64,000 nt of DNA from Brugia malayi (lineage: Eukaryota > Nematoda > Chromadorea > Rhabditida > Onchocercidae), in assembly GCF_000002995.4 (NCBI RefSeq), contig NW_025062477.1, positions 12,072,696 to 12,136,695 on the forward strand. Direction: 5' to 3'. Made by a program: the position numbers and the translations under genes. This document shows, one piece after another, positions 14,600 to 27,856 of this stretch. A model generated the notes under the pieces. The model was given only the letters and a program-made list of their open reading frames with translations. It was not told where the DNA came from and searched no databases. Within the stretch, counting starts at the first letter, position 1. The number at the start of each line of letters is the position of its first letter.

Positions 14600-17500
14600 A
14601 AAATTTTTATAGAAAGTTGGCAGGAAATTTGGAAATTTTTTTTTTCTTTTTTTCTTTTTTTTTTTGGACAATGAATAATAAGCAGCGTAATAAATAGTAG
14701 CAGTAGAAGATGATAGCGTAAACAGTAAATATTAAATAATAATTGTATCCAAAATATCGTTCAATTTGAATAGAATTTTAAAATGGAAAAAATTCTATTG
14801 AATACTGTTTCTCTTTCTTGCTCCTAGTTTTTGTATTCCTTCCATTTAGTTCAACCCTTTTCTTCTTCTTCTTCTTTTTTTTCTCCTTTTTCCTTTTTTT
14901 TTTTCTCTCTCTGTTCTGTAAAATTTTCATTGACATCAAAATGACAATTAAATGATAATAAAATGTCGTATACGAAAAGTGAAAACATGGAAAATGAATA
15001 AAACGATAAGAATAAATTGAAGAAATGATAATATGTTATTAAATAAGTAAGCATGCTAATGTTTACCCATAATGCTGGGTGGGTTAATTGTTTTATTATT
15101 ACCCGTTCTAGGAAAAAAAAGAGATAATTTATTTGTTACTATTATATGTTGATGATTTTGTTGAACTGTTATTTACCCAGGTAATAGTATCATTGTCATC
15201 ATCAGTTAATGCCCAAGTAAGTGTAGCGTGAAATTAAAATGATTCTAACCAGGTAATTATGACAAAGTATCATGAATTATCATGATTGTCATCATCATTA
15301 TCATTATCCTATTCAACAAGTAATATCATAGTATTATCATTTATGGGTTACTACCATATATTTACCTATCGTTAACAGTAATATATTAAGTTAGCAGGAG
15401 GGAAGAAATAATTAGCACAACAGCTCTTTGAGGATTATTGTGGAATGATGATTATGATGATAATGGCAATGATAATGATGATTGTGATGATAAATGATAA
15501 CAAATGATAATGATGATGATAATGTCATTTAAATGTGCACATTATTTTCTTTCTGTTTTGAGCAACATATGGTGTCTAAAATATATGGGAACATGAATCA
15601 GAGACTTTTTTTTCCTTTTTCTTTTTCAAACTTTCTTCATTGAAATTTTCTCCTTAACGTAGCAGAAATGATAATACGATAGCAATAATATTAATAATAG
15701 TGATAATAGTAATAATAATAATAATAGATAATAATAATAGTAATAATTAATGATAAAAATAACAATGGGTTAATAATGATAGCAGTAATTAATAAATAAT
15801 ATAATAATGATAACAATAATGGCGACAATAAGTTAATAATAATAGTAGCAGTGATAATAATTAATAAAGCATTAAAGACAAAAAGTTAATGCAATAATGC
15901 AATTGCAAAAACTTTTAGCAAAATTTCACAATTTTTTAAATTTCAAAGTTTCTTCACTTTTTCTAAGAAAAAATTAACTCATGCATTAAAATAATAAACG
16001 GAAAAATTTTGTATTTTATAAATAAAAAAATTTATTTGTTGGAGGAGCATTTTTTACCTTTTCAGTGCAATATAATTCAGGATAATTGTAGCAATAATAA
16101 CAAAAACAAAAGATGACAGTGATAATAATTAAGATTGTGATAAAAATAATTTGAGTGAAAAATTTGATTTAAATATTGATTAAATTTCGTTGTGATGGTA
16201 AATAAAATAAACATTTTTGAATCATTTCAAAATTTCATACAAACAAATACAATTTTTGATGCTATATTGATGAAAAGTTGCTTTCCATTTCCAGCATATA
16301 TCAATTTTTTTTTTCCTAAAATTTTAGCTTTGGCTCTTTCTTTTGGCGGCTTTTGTTTTTCTCATATGCTATATAAATCTGAAATTTGTTTTTTTATAGA
16401 CCTGTAAAGAATAAAATGAAAAATTTTAAAGTTTAAAGAAAAAAAAAATTTAGTTTCCTGCACGTTCGACAAATTCTTTCTCTTAAAAAAAAAAAGAAAA
16501 AAAAAAGGAAATGAAATGAAAAAATGTTACATTACCAAGAAATGAAAATGAATGTAAGTAATATAAATAAATCAATGATTTGTGTCAAAGATCAAAAAAT
16601 AATTAAAACAATAATATTTTATGTTAAAAAAAAAAATGGTTAATATTTCAAAGTTATATTATTTAAATAATACATGAATCATATCATGAAAACATTTAAT
16701 CGTATAATTGTAAGGAATGAATGATTGAAATATTCATAAATTCGTAAATTTTATTGCTTACGCAATTTTTACCTTAACTAAAAAGTTTTTATTGTAAAAG
16801 AAAATAGGAATTTTTTACTGATTTGTAAACATTAATAGATGATAAGCGTACGTGACGTGAATCTGTAACTGATAATACAATGAAGTAAAATGAAATATGC
16901 ATTTTACAATAAGTATGATCAAACTTTAGGATAAGTAATATATAAATGATTTAGAACAATATGAGTTATTGGAATATGATGATTCGTGTAATTAAAATGA
17001 TTTTGAAAAATTTTCTTGGAAAGGAAAAAGAGGAAATGGTAAATTTGATCACAATTTAATAATCAAAAAACTTTAGTACAAGTTTTTATCAATTTATCAT
17101 TAATGAATTAATGGAAATATATGAAAATTAAAATTGCTTTTTTATTGTAACAAAACAGATTAATTAAAATTATTTTTATTTCTCAAAAGTCAACCAAAAG
17201 CAAAACTGTAAAATTATCAAAAAAAAAAATTAAGAAATATATATATTAAATAAAGCCTATTGGTAATTTAAAAAAAATGATTTTTTTAAAAAATCTCAAA
17301 AATTTGCCATTAAATTAAACTGAAAAGAAATTAATAAAGGGAAACAAAAGCGAATAGCTATGGTTTTTTTTTCAAAATTTTGACATCAAAATTGAAATAA
17401 AAGATTGCAAAAAAATTTTCAAAACCTATATAAACTAATTGTTAGCGTAATATATATGTTAGAAATTTGCAAACAAAAAAAAAAATTAGTGAAAGAAATC

Positions 17501-19043
17501 AAAAAAATCAAAATTTATTTTTTTTTTTTTTTTTAATTTTTATTTTTGTAAATTGAGAAAAGGCAATTTGGTTTACATTTTTATAAAAGCAATAACTTTT
17601 GATCTTTTCCAATTGCTGCACTTTTAGCTTTGCTTTGCTGACAAAACACAAAATGTAACAAAATGTCCGCCCAATTTCTCTTTTTCCTTTTTTTTTTTCT
17701 TTTAAATTTTGCTTAGCAAATTTTAAAAGTTTTTGAAGAAATTATTTAATTTAAATGAAACATATTAAAAATATAAGATGGAAAAAAATGAAAAAAAAAA
17801 TTTTATTGTGGCAGTAAAATAGCTTTTTTGTATATATGATTTGCAATACTTTTTAAAATTATTTATTGAAAAAATATATTATTTAAAATTTCAAAAAATT
17901 AAAAAAAATTATTTTTTGAAAAACATTCATTATTTAAAACATATTATTCAAAACATTGTTTTGTTCTTTTTTCTTTTTATTTTCTTCATTTACTTGTCAA
18001 TTAAATAAACATATCAGCAAAAAAATTTTATTCAATAAATAATTTTCCTTTCTTTTTTTTTTTTTTAAAAAAAAAGTAGTGAAAAAAAATTTTTTAATTA
18101 TATATCACTCTGATAAACTTCCATTTATTAAATAATTTCATTCGTATTTATTTACCGTGTACCCAAATTTATAAATTATATTAATTCAAAAAATTTTGAA
18201 AAAAGTTTTTTTTTAATTAATAATTATTTTTCAGTAATAATTTATTTAAGAAAAAGAAAAGGAAAAAGGAAAAAATAAATAAACAATAAAAATAAAATGC
18301 ATCTTATCATTGAAAAATATTTTTAAGGTTTATTTTCGAAATGATATTTAACAGTGTAATTAATTTTTCTTAAATCTAAAATTGATGACACATTTCAATG
18401 TTTCCTTCTCATTTGAAAAAGGAAAAAAAAAATGAATTTTTTTTTTATATCTGATTAAATTAAAAGAGAAAAAAGATTTAATTGAATAGAAGGCCATTCA
18501 ATAATTAAATTAAATCAAAGAATTTAACAATTCACCAATTCGTGAATTTATATTTTCGTGTTTTCATTTCATCAATTCCTATTTTCATACTCATCGTTGA
18601 AAAAAAAAATATATAATGTGCAGTTGAAAAAAAGGAGAAAAAAAATATATAAAATATTTTTTTTTTAATTTCTTCAAATTTCTTTTTTCTTTTAAACGAA
18701 AGGAAGAGGAGAAGAAAGAGAGAGAGAGAGAGATAAAAAAGGAGAAAGCATTATCAATGATTTTCCTTCATTTTTCTCTTCTTTTCTCTCTGTCTCTTTT
18801 TATCTCTACCTCTTTTATTTATTTTTTTTTCGTATTTACATAATGAAAGAAGCAATTCTTTCAAATAAAAATAAAAAATAACTTTAAAAAAAATTATATT
18901 TATTGAGAAAAGAGGGAAAAGTAAACTGTAATATGATTTATGATTCTTTTATTGAAAATTTTCATCATGAAGGAATAAATGCCACAGTAAACTTACTTTT
19001 CCATAACACATATTTTTTTGCTCAAAAAAAGTCCTTCCCTTCT

Positions 19044-19101
<58 letters not shown>

Positions 19102-22000
19102 GGCAAATAAGTGCAAAATGATAAAGAACTATAAAATTCCATTATGAATTAATTTTTAAACTAAAAAAAAAAAATTAATTTTTGCTTACTTAATTCATTT
19201 TATGAATCAATTATTATTGTGTGTAAAATTTCAGGATAAAAAAAAGTAATTTAAATGATAAAAAAAAAAAAATTTCATTTTTTTCTAATATAAAGAAGAA
19301 TTAGTAGTGATAGTAGTATAACAAATAATAGCAGTAATTTAATGTTAACATTTTACACATTGTTGAAAATGAGAATATTTCAATTTAAAAATTATCTTCA
19401 GTACGTGGGCTAATTAAATATTCAAATGAAACATTTCGATAGTTTTAATTTTTTGAAATATGGCAACAATGATATGACAATGAATGAAATAAATATTCTT
19501 GTAAATTTTAATTTAGTAAAACAATAGTTTAAAAGAATTAAATGTGTCTCACAATCAACGATCATGAATTTATGATAATTATTGGAATTTTGATAGCCAA
19601 AAGATTTTTAACTTTAACTATTAAACTCTTATTCGATTTCAAATTAACAAAAATAATATAATAATACGCGATGAAAAGATTTTTTCCTCCGTTGAAAAGA
19701 AAAAGAAAATAAAGAAGAAAAAGCGATGTTAAAATTTCATTTATTTTTCAGTAGTATTTACAAAAATTTAATACGGATGGTTCTTGAAATTAATTAATTA
19801 TTTTTAATAATCATACAAATATTACAATAATATGTCAAATAAATAGAATATAATAATGAAAACTTTGTTTTATAATAGTTTTACAAAAATTAACAACCAT
19901 TTAAGCTCAAGTAATTAAAAAAAAAAACATGAAATTGCACGAAAATATTAGATTTTAAAGATGAAAATTTGCTGATAAAATTGAAAAATAGTTTCCTATG
20001 TTACCAGAATTAAGCAGGTACCAGAATCAATAAAAATACATTTGGGACATTGAAATAATTCACAATGTTGACTTCAAATTAAATAAAAACTTCAAATAAA
20101 TATTAATATTCTAAGAGAAACGAAGTGTATTTTATCATTTATTGCTCATGCTATTACTATCAATCAAAAGAAAAACGAAAAACTTTAAATTTAACTTTCA
20201 CAAAACGCATTAATAATAATAATAATGCATGCAACAATTAAGCAATAAAAAACTCAAATTCAAAATTAAAAAGTTATTAATATATGTTTTTTTTTTTGCC
20301 TTCTTCTGTTAATGCAATTTCTTTGCAATTTAATTTTATGTTAAAGAAATATTTGGCTAAATTTTTATATTACAGAAATTTTTGATTAACTGTCTTACAA
20401 GAAAATTATAGGCCGAAAATATTTCAATTTTTGTTTTATTTTGGGTTTCTTTTTTCTATTTTTTAGTTTGGTCTATGTCATCCTGATTGGGTTGTTTGAA
20501 TTTCTCAATTTTCTCCTTATAAATTTTTGATTTTTGTATTTAGTTATCAGTCTAGATTTTTCTGTTGGCTTTTTGTTTTCACTTTTTTCTGCTAATTTTT
20601 CTTGATTTGATGTTCGAACTAATTTTTAACAATCCAATCTAACAATTTACTGCAATTAAGTATAAGTATTATTTCATGGTGCCAAAGCTTCAATTTCTTC
20701 AAATGCTGTAAAAACCAAAATTACAAACGATTGATTCATTGTAAACAGTTAGTATCATTTAAGAAATGTATCTCAAACAAAAGATTAGCATTTATCAGCT
20801 ATAATTTAAATCATAATTATTCGTAAAAGAAGAAAAACTATTTAGGTAATAGAAAAAAAAAATGAAAATAGAGAAAAAAAATTCTCGAAATATAAAAAAT
20901 ATTTGAATTATGCTAAATTCAAATTCAAAAATGTACATAATAGTAAGAAAGGACAACAGAACTATTTTACCCACGAAGAATTCTTTTTCCAAATAAAAAC
21001 TTATTGCTATTAGAAGAGTTCACATAAAGATTTCAAAATATTTGAAAAGTACTTTAAAAAAAAGCGTGACAATTCTCAAAATGCTATAGCATTCCTCTTT
21101 TTTTTTTTTTTTTTGGAAGATAAATTTGATTTTAGTGAGGCAAATTGCATTGCTGTTATTTTTAATTTTGTTTTAAATTATTTCAAAAAAAAAAAAATTT
21201 TCTCTTTGATATTTTTTAGTTTAATGTTCAACTTTTTTGATGATGAAGCATTGAAATACGAAAATGCGGCATGATTGATTTTTAAAATAACTGTTAAAAT
21301 TGCCTAGAAAAGTTTCGAGCCATTTTTTTTTTTTTTTTTTTTAGAAAAATACAAATTTGAAACTTGTTTGTAGCGAAATGATTTTAATAACATTTGCATT
21401 CACTATAATTTATCGACGATAATAACAGCTGAATTGTGATCAAAACTTGAATTTTATGTGTTATCGCTAGAATTTTAACTTTCCTATTCAAATACAACGG
21501 ATTCGTTTGAAAGTATTTTATAGAATTTATAATTCCAAAGATTTCAAATAAAAATTTTATTCCATGTTTTGTCTTCCAGCACTACACACTTTTTTCCTAT
21601 TAAAAAGCACTTTCTACAAATGATAAAATTGAAATGAAGCAAGAAGAACTAAAAACAACAAAAAATTGAAATTAATATAAAAAATACTTTTGAAAATAAT
21701 AAGAAGAAATGAAAAATTACTTTAAAAATTTGAAAAATAAAAATAATAAGAGCAATAAAAAATATTAAGAAATAGTGAAGAAAATAATACAGAAAAAAAT
21801 TTGTAAAAAATAATAAAAAGTAGCAAGAAACTATAGCAATAAATATTAATAACAAGTAGTTCAAAAATAATAAACGTATTGAAAATAGTAAAAGATATTA
21901 ACAATAATAAAGAAGATTTTAAAATTTAAAAGAATAAAAATTATAAAAACAATGTAAATAATAAGCAAATATACATGCTTTTTTTTTGTTTGTTTTTTGT
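14600..22000. other. AT-rich intergenic DNA with GAT/AAT repeats
   Basis: GAT-type repeats occur at about 15180-15530 and AAT-type repeats at about 15670-15870, with many homopolymers elsewhere. A perfect-to-imperfect (AG)n tract lies at about 19050-19103. I see no exon with paired splice sites and balanced codon use. Confidence 0.6.
19050..19103. repeat. (AG)n microsatellite
   Basis: About 54 bp of AG dinucleotide repeat with one GGG interruption near the 3' end. The Arg-Glu reading frame across it is an artefact. Confidence 0.9.
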
Positions 22001-22112
22001 CTCATTTAAAATTATCATGATGTAAATACGACCATAATTAATTCACAATTAATTTAATTTGTTATTCTAAATTTGAAATCAGAATTTCAATATGAATATT
22101 TCCAATAACGGA

Positions 22113-22355
22113 AGCTTTACAACATTTCGAAATTGTTTCCATCCCTGAAGAATTCATGCAAGGGATAATCTTTAAATTTTTTCTTGATTTTTAGAGAATT
22201 AATTGACATATCGAATGGACGTTTACTTGAACTGTCACTGAACAATTTTCGCACCAAAATTCCGGATTTGAAAAACGTTTCTGTTTCTACTCCGCTGAAT
22301 CAGCAATTCTCGAGAATTATCATCATCAACATCTTCTAAACTGCTAACATCCAGA
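22113..22355 (-). pseudogene. Possible decayed coding fragment
   Basis: On the minus strand a frame of about 57 codons with varied, protein-like composition (core KLFSDSSSKRPFDMS) ends in TAA just above 22110. Upstream of it, in a different frame, lies another plausible stretch (core LEDVDDDNSRELL). The two can be joined only by a 1-bp shift or by an intron after a CAG acceptor at about 22299. Similar fragments continue upstream to about 23.4 kb but contain stops at the rate expected for random AT-rich DNA. I do not recognise a family, and it may be coincidental openness. Confidence 0.2.
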
Positions 22356-24358
22356 TGATTGATAAATGGATCATTTTACGGATCATTATTGATGAATTTG
22401 TTAATTACAATGAATAGATACAGCACCTTGCACATCCTCGAAAATATCACTTTTTTTTCTTTGTATCAAAAACTCATAGAGAGCAGGAATTGCTGTTTAG
22501 CAAAAGTGAAATACTTTTAAAAAATGACAAATATTATTAGTGAAATGAAATGATTTACCGAAATCGACAACAATCGAGAAAACCATGTAATTTAATTTTT
22601 AATACGGAATTAGAATTCCATCGAAGCTACAATAACACAAATTTTGATTATACCAATTCAATGTTCGACCTAATATTGAATATACATTGGCCACAATATA
22701 ATGATTTTTAGGATTAAAAATTATAACAAATTACAATTCAGGATATGGAAAAAAATTTTTTGATTAATTAGTGTCTAATTAAGAGCTGGAATGCACATTA
22801 ACTTCTTAATCAGCCAATTCTTGATGAAAATCAAATTCTGCATTGAAAAAGAAAGAGTGGGTGTTTTCAAAAAATGTAAGATATTTGTTTTCAAAAACAT
22901 CAACTGAGTGAATGCTTAAAGCCAAAATCAAGTAACCGCTCGGATTTAGGGTATTTTTTTTAAACAAATTTTTGATTAATGATTTGCATAAATAAACTTC
23001 GAGCGGTCATGAAAATTATTTTTACTTCATTTTTCAATCAAAAAAAGAAATAAAAGTAGATTAATTAACAATACATCCTATCAATCGTAAGGATGATATA
23101 TTCTCCTTGAAATAGCGAAGTATAAGAATACTGGAATTATTGGACAACTAATATTTCTCAAAGTTATATCTTCCAAGTTGTAATAATTTCAGCTGGAAAC
23201 TTCATACCAATTTGCTATCGCATACTCACAAATTATTTACTCAGTCGTATATCACCGAATTTTCAGCGATGTTGGATAAGTTTTATCACAATAAGTTGAC
23301 GTGATTTGGTTCAAAATTAATCTTTTCTTTTTCACACTATCCATCGCAGCAGGGTAACATAATTATCTTATCTGAGGTGGATCATATTTCCTTCCAAATG
23401 TTATTCAGTCTGAAGAAAACAGTGTTAGCAATTTCATAAGATTTTGTAAGTTTTTGAAGTTTAAACTATTTAACCTGACATTTAAATTTATGCAATATAA
23501 TTTGTAGTTAAGAATTTTAATTTTTTCCAAACATTCCTGAAGTGCATTTTAGGTTTAAGATGGAAGCTCCTGAGGAAACAATAGAAATTCATTCACAGGT
23601 CTGCTGCATCGTTCTTTATTTGACATCACAGTTCACTAAGGAATAGTAACAGTTCCTTATTTAAAAAAATGTATTGATAAAATAGTGCGAAAAAAAGGAT
23701 TAAATTAATATTAGATTCAGTCTTTAAACTATAAATTTAATATTAGATATTGTAAATATTTTATGAAAGAACATTGCATTGAAATATATTAGGATAAAAG
23801 TTAATGGCATTGGTTATCTTTAATATTTTATTATAGATTCATAAATCTTAATTTTTATCAGCTTTTTTCAGTCATTGCTCCTCTCAGATCAGAACTTTAG
23901 AACTGCTAAACTTCAGAAACAAATTTCGAGGAAAACAATAATGTAACTATGGAATTAATTCACCTCGATTTTGCAGCAAAATGATAATATTTGCATGATA
24001 AATGCAATGTAAGAAAATGCAATACTAATTTTTAAATAATTATCATTCCAATGATTAACAAGAAAAATATGAGCAAACTGTTTGAAACAACGAACTGTCC
24101 TCAGTGATTCTATTCTTCACTTAAAAAAGATCCATTATTTTAAAAGCCCATTATTCCACAACTAACTAAATTTGATACAGTCTGATCATAATATAAAAAT
24201 AATTTAAGAACAGAGCAAAAACGATATTTAAAAAATGTCAGAAATAAAAGGGAATAAAAGAAGCATTAATTTTGATGCATTCAGTATTTTTAGTTTTAAT
24301 AACTGTATTGATTTTGAAAATATTATTGTAAAAAATTGCAAAAAAAATTTCCAAAAGT

Positions 24359-24406
24359 AAGAATTTATACGTTGCGCAGAATTTATACGTAGAATTTATA
24401 CGTCAA
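24359..24406. repeat. Short repeat of AGAATTTATACGT, three copies
   Basis: The 13-mer AGAATTTATACGT occurs three times in under 50 bp, once separated by a short spacer and then nearly back to back. It lies in otherwise featureless DNA inside the compositionally distinct island. Confidence 0.7.
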
Positions 24407-25259
24407 AATACTACTTCATGTTTGAAATCATGAATATAACCTAAAACATGGACTTTAACTTGTTGCTTTTTTACCGCTTTAAAAAAGCAATAATCCATAT
24501 CGAAAAATAATTAAAAAGACGAGTTATGAAAATCTGAAAGTTCTTATAAATATTCAACAACTAAACACAAGGGTTAAAAAATTGAAGAAAAACTTGTTAT
24601 TTATTCGCATGAGTGGCAGGTTATTACATGAAATTTTCAAAATTTCACTAATATATTATGAAAAAAGAAAAATGAGAAAAATTTATTTAGAATGATATAT
24701 TTGCAAGAATTTAATATGCTTGCATTAATTAATTTGCATAGGTATTGTATTTATAATTGCTTTTTTAATCTTTGCATCAAAAATCAATTTAAATTGTTTT
24801 TACAAATGGAGAAGCATTTTTGCATGAACACAGTTTAATGTATTTGTATTTTATTTAACCATTCAATTATTTTATATTTCTATAAATAATTATTTGTGAA
24901 AAAAATATTTTAGTATTTTCTGGTACAAAAAAAGGCGAATGATATTCTCAATTGTGAGATGTATTGACCATCAGAGTTCGTTTAAAAATTTTTGAATGCA
25001 GAATGGCTTCCATCATTGGATACATTGAATATATTGAAGTTCGAGTATGAATGCCTGCTGAATTTGAAAATATTGAACAGATAAACATAATGATAAATAT
25101 ATGCTAGTTATGATGGATACGTTTATCAGTATAATATTAGCTATACCACTATATACTTTTCCTATCAATATAATCAGTTTACTTTTATTAGATGAGGAAG
25201 GACAGCAATCAACAAAATTGCATTTGTTTTTTTCTGTCATTTTTAATAAATGAATGACT

Positions 25260-25442
25260 TCTATTCCCTCCTGTAAATGCGCGATATCTATTGGTTGACC
25301 TCTTCAGAGATATGTTGTAATTGACCCCGAATAACAAAGTACGTTGGTTGACCTCTTCAGAGATATGTTGTAATTGACCCCGAATAACAAAGTACGTTGT
25401 TGGTTGACCCCTTCATTCTATTTAAATTTAAATAGAAGTTAC
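25260..25442 (+). repeat. Repeat block B, copy 1 (contains 53-bp tandem units)
   Basis: This block starts at CTATTCCCTCCTGTAAATG and contains two full copies plus a partial copy of a 53-bp unit beginning TTGGTTGACCTCTTCAGAGA. It ends with the 22-bp palindrome TTCTATTTAAATTTAAAT+AGAA and GTTAC. The same block, in the same orientation and only slightly diverged, lies at 38045-38224. Each unit carries a TGACCTC element, whose reverse complement GAGGTCA contains a nuclear-receptor half-site. Confidence 0.9.
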
Positions 25443-25619
25443 GAAATATGTGGTGGGAATCTATTTCAACAGTTTTAATTGTAACCGCAAATTAATGATT
25501 GAACGCCAATTCGATCGATTATACATAAAATTGAATGCTTTTACTGTGAAAGAAAAAAATGAAACACTTCGGTACATTCTTTTGAAGGCATTTCATATAC
25601 TTTAAAAGATAAATTTTTT
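25416..25619 (+). repeat. 204-bp terminal-type inverted repeat, left copy
   Basis: It begins with a perfect 22-bp palindrome (25416-25437) and continues for 182 bp. The same 204 bp occurs in inverted orientation at 37805-38008, with about three mismatches noticed near position 25505. The pair encloses about 12.6 kb. This geometry is that of the termini of a DNA transposon or the edges of an inversion. No target-site duplication is obvious, because block B adjoins both copies in the same orientation. Confidence 0.85.
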
Positions 25620-25835
25620 ATGTATGATATTGCACTAAATTAGTATGCAACATCATACTGAATTATGGTGAAATTAGTTTGTAACATACATTTGTTATAA
25701 CTCTGAATAATTCTTGCATAGTAAATTTTACGAATATTTCTTAAATGGTTCCAGCAAGATTTGTTGAGTATAAAGTTTAATAGTGATCTTGTGGGCAATT
25801 TTATTTGCATGATTTTATTTTCTTTAATATAGATT

Positions 25836-26005
25836 AACATGCATAATATGTGGATGTCAAATTGGGATGTATTGGAGATCAGAAGAGAAAGTAAATGACA
25901 TTCGCTGTAAAGACGAAAAGGGTTGAACAGTAAGTAACAAAGAAAATAAAACGTTTGCATACATTGTGATGAGTGCGAGAGAATACTATCACAGATATTT
26001 TTGTT
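25836..26005 (+). repeat. Diverged direct repeat, copy 1
   Basis: The stretch from AACATGCATAATATG onward is recognisably repeated at about 27482-27655 with many substitutions and small indels; shared landmarks are the ATGTCAAATTG core, AGATCAGAA/AGGTCAGAA and GAGAATAC/GAGAATGC. Copy 2 lies 200-370 bp upstream of the zinc-finger gene start, so copy 1 may be an old promoter duplicate or part of a dispersed repeat. Confidence 0.6.
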
Positions 26006-27481
26006 CTCTCCCAATTTAGTATTTTCATATCATTTGTCTTTGTTATTCCCTCCATCATTCTTATATAAAAATATCAGAATTTGAATTTTTCCCTCTGTCA
26101 GATTTTTTTTAAATTTTGGCTCCGAGATGAATGGGCGCCAATTCGGTTTTTGCGCAAAAGGCATAATTTGAACGATAGAGCTGGGAATCTCATATTGCTT
26201 GAAAATTTGATTTTGCCTGGGTAAATTGCTGAATATCAAAATCAAAAAGTACTCAACAATAATAATTTTCATGCTTGGTCGTGTAGAGATTTTGTTACCA
26301 ATAAAGTGCGCGAATTGCTATAAGCATATAAGTCATTCAAAATGTGCTTCCACTTATCATACCAACAAAAACTGCTACAAGGGTAACAGAACAATCGATC
26401 GATTTATAAGGGTAACAGAAGAATCGACCCAACTTTTGATTTTAGAAAAATTTTGTGTTTGCAGTTAGGATGTGATAAATGTTGAAAAGATTTTAACCTT
26501 TTTTTTTCCAACAATAAAAACAAAAAGTAATGGCTTTTAGATAAATATCAATGACGATTGTATTTATTGTATCTAAGCGTTTAATGGAGATAGTACGAAT
26601 GAACGCAAATTCATTTCAAATAGCTTACTAAAGGTCACAAATTGTGAAATGAAAACACGCTTTAATGTAAATTCTTCATCGGTTGATTTATTACAATGGA
26701 TATTTGAAAAGTTTAACATAATAATGATAACAAATTGTTGTGAGACTCATTTCATTTGGTAACAGAAACGTATGAAGTCAAAAAATAATAAAAATTTGAA
26801 CTTGATAGCAGTATACAAACATTGAAAACTAAAAGTAAAATTCAGCAGCAAGAACTAATTAGGAATGAGTATTAAAAGCATAAATGTATATTTAATATTC
26901 AAGAAAGAAAATATTTGCAAGTTTTGAATCAACATTCGATTTGTTTACAAATTAGAAACAAATCAACAATTGATAAAATAAAATTTTCAATGAAAAAGGA
27001 AACCATCACACAGTAAATCTGAAATCATCACTGGAGAACACTACATCTATCACTAAATATATGGTAGCAATCTCGACTGAATTACAAAACAAGTAATCGA
27101 AAAAAATTCTGCAGAAATAAAATTAAAAGTCATTGGTATTTTCAGAATAATAACTAATTAAAAAGATGAAAAGTTATACCTAGTTTAGATAGTAATTCTA
27201 AGCAATATTTTGTAAGCAAATACCATGATTACTTGTTCCTGATTGATATAACACTTTTTGTTGGTTTCTATAATAGCACAAAAATGTTAGAATGCGGTGG
27301 AATAGAATATGGATGAAGGAATTGCTGAAGAAATATTACTGAATTATCAAAAATTAGAAGTGGTAATTTAGTAATGTTTATTTGGTTACTATTTTAGGAA
27401 ATGACAGTACAACAGAAATTTGTATCAATTAAAAGAAACATTTCAGAAAAGGAAGATCGCTTCTGTAAAAGAATGATAGTG

Positions 27482-27655
27482 AACATGCATAATATAAGAA
27501 TGTCAAATTGAGATGTATATTAGAGGTCAGAAACGAGCAAATGAGCAAATGTTATTCAATGCAAAAGACAAAAGGATTAAACAGTCATAGTCAAAAGTAT
27601 ATATCTTCATGAATGCGGGAGAATGCACGGAAATAGTATCATGGATGTTCATTTT
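27482..27655 (+). repeat. Diverged direct repeat, copy 2, upstream of zinc-finger gene
   Basis: Partner of the repeat at about 25836-26005, in the same orientation. Its position just upstream of the gene at 27857 suggests that it belongs to the 5' flank of that gene or to an older duplicated unit. Confidence 0.6.
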
Positions 27656-27856
27656 CGTCATTTTTTTTTCTTATCATTTTTTTCTTATATCAGAATTATA
27701 ACAGAAGAAAGTATGGGATGTTTAATGATTAGCATAGTTAGTATTATACTGTGCATGCATTGGAACTTGGTATTTTTTCATAAAAAGTAAATAATGGTTA
27801 AGTCACGTATTTTATACTTGCGGGATATTTGGTAAATTTGCTAATTTTATAGAATT

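Noticed and set aside
15180..15530. Regularly repeated GAT words resembling a CRISPR-like array
   Set aside because: They are trinucleotide repeats without unique spacers of constant length; the host is a eukaryote.
25640..26014. 124-codon minus-strand open frame
   Set aside because: Composition is that of random AT-rich DNA (Ile, Leu, Asn, Cys), there are no splice signals, and it overlaps a diverged repeat at 25836-26005 without evident frame conservation in the second copy.
26226..26468. 80-codon plus-strand frame with several Cys and His
   Set aside because: The Cys/His spacing does not fit a known finger, and no acceptor or donor frames it convincingly.
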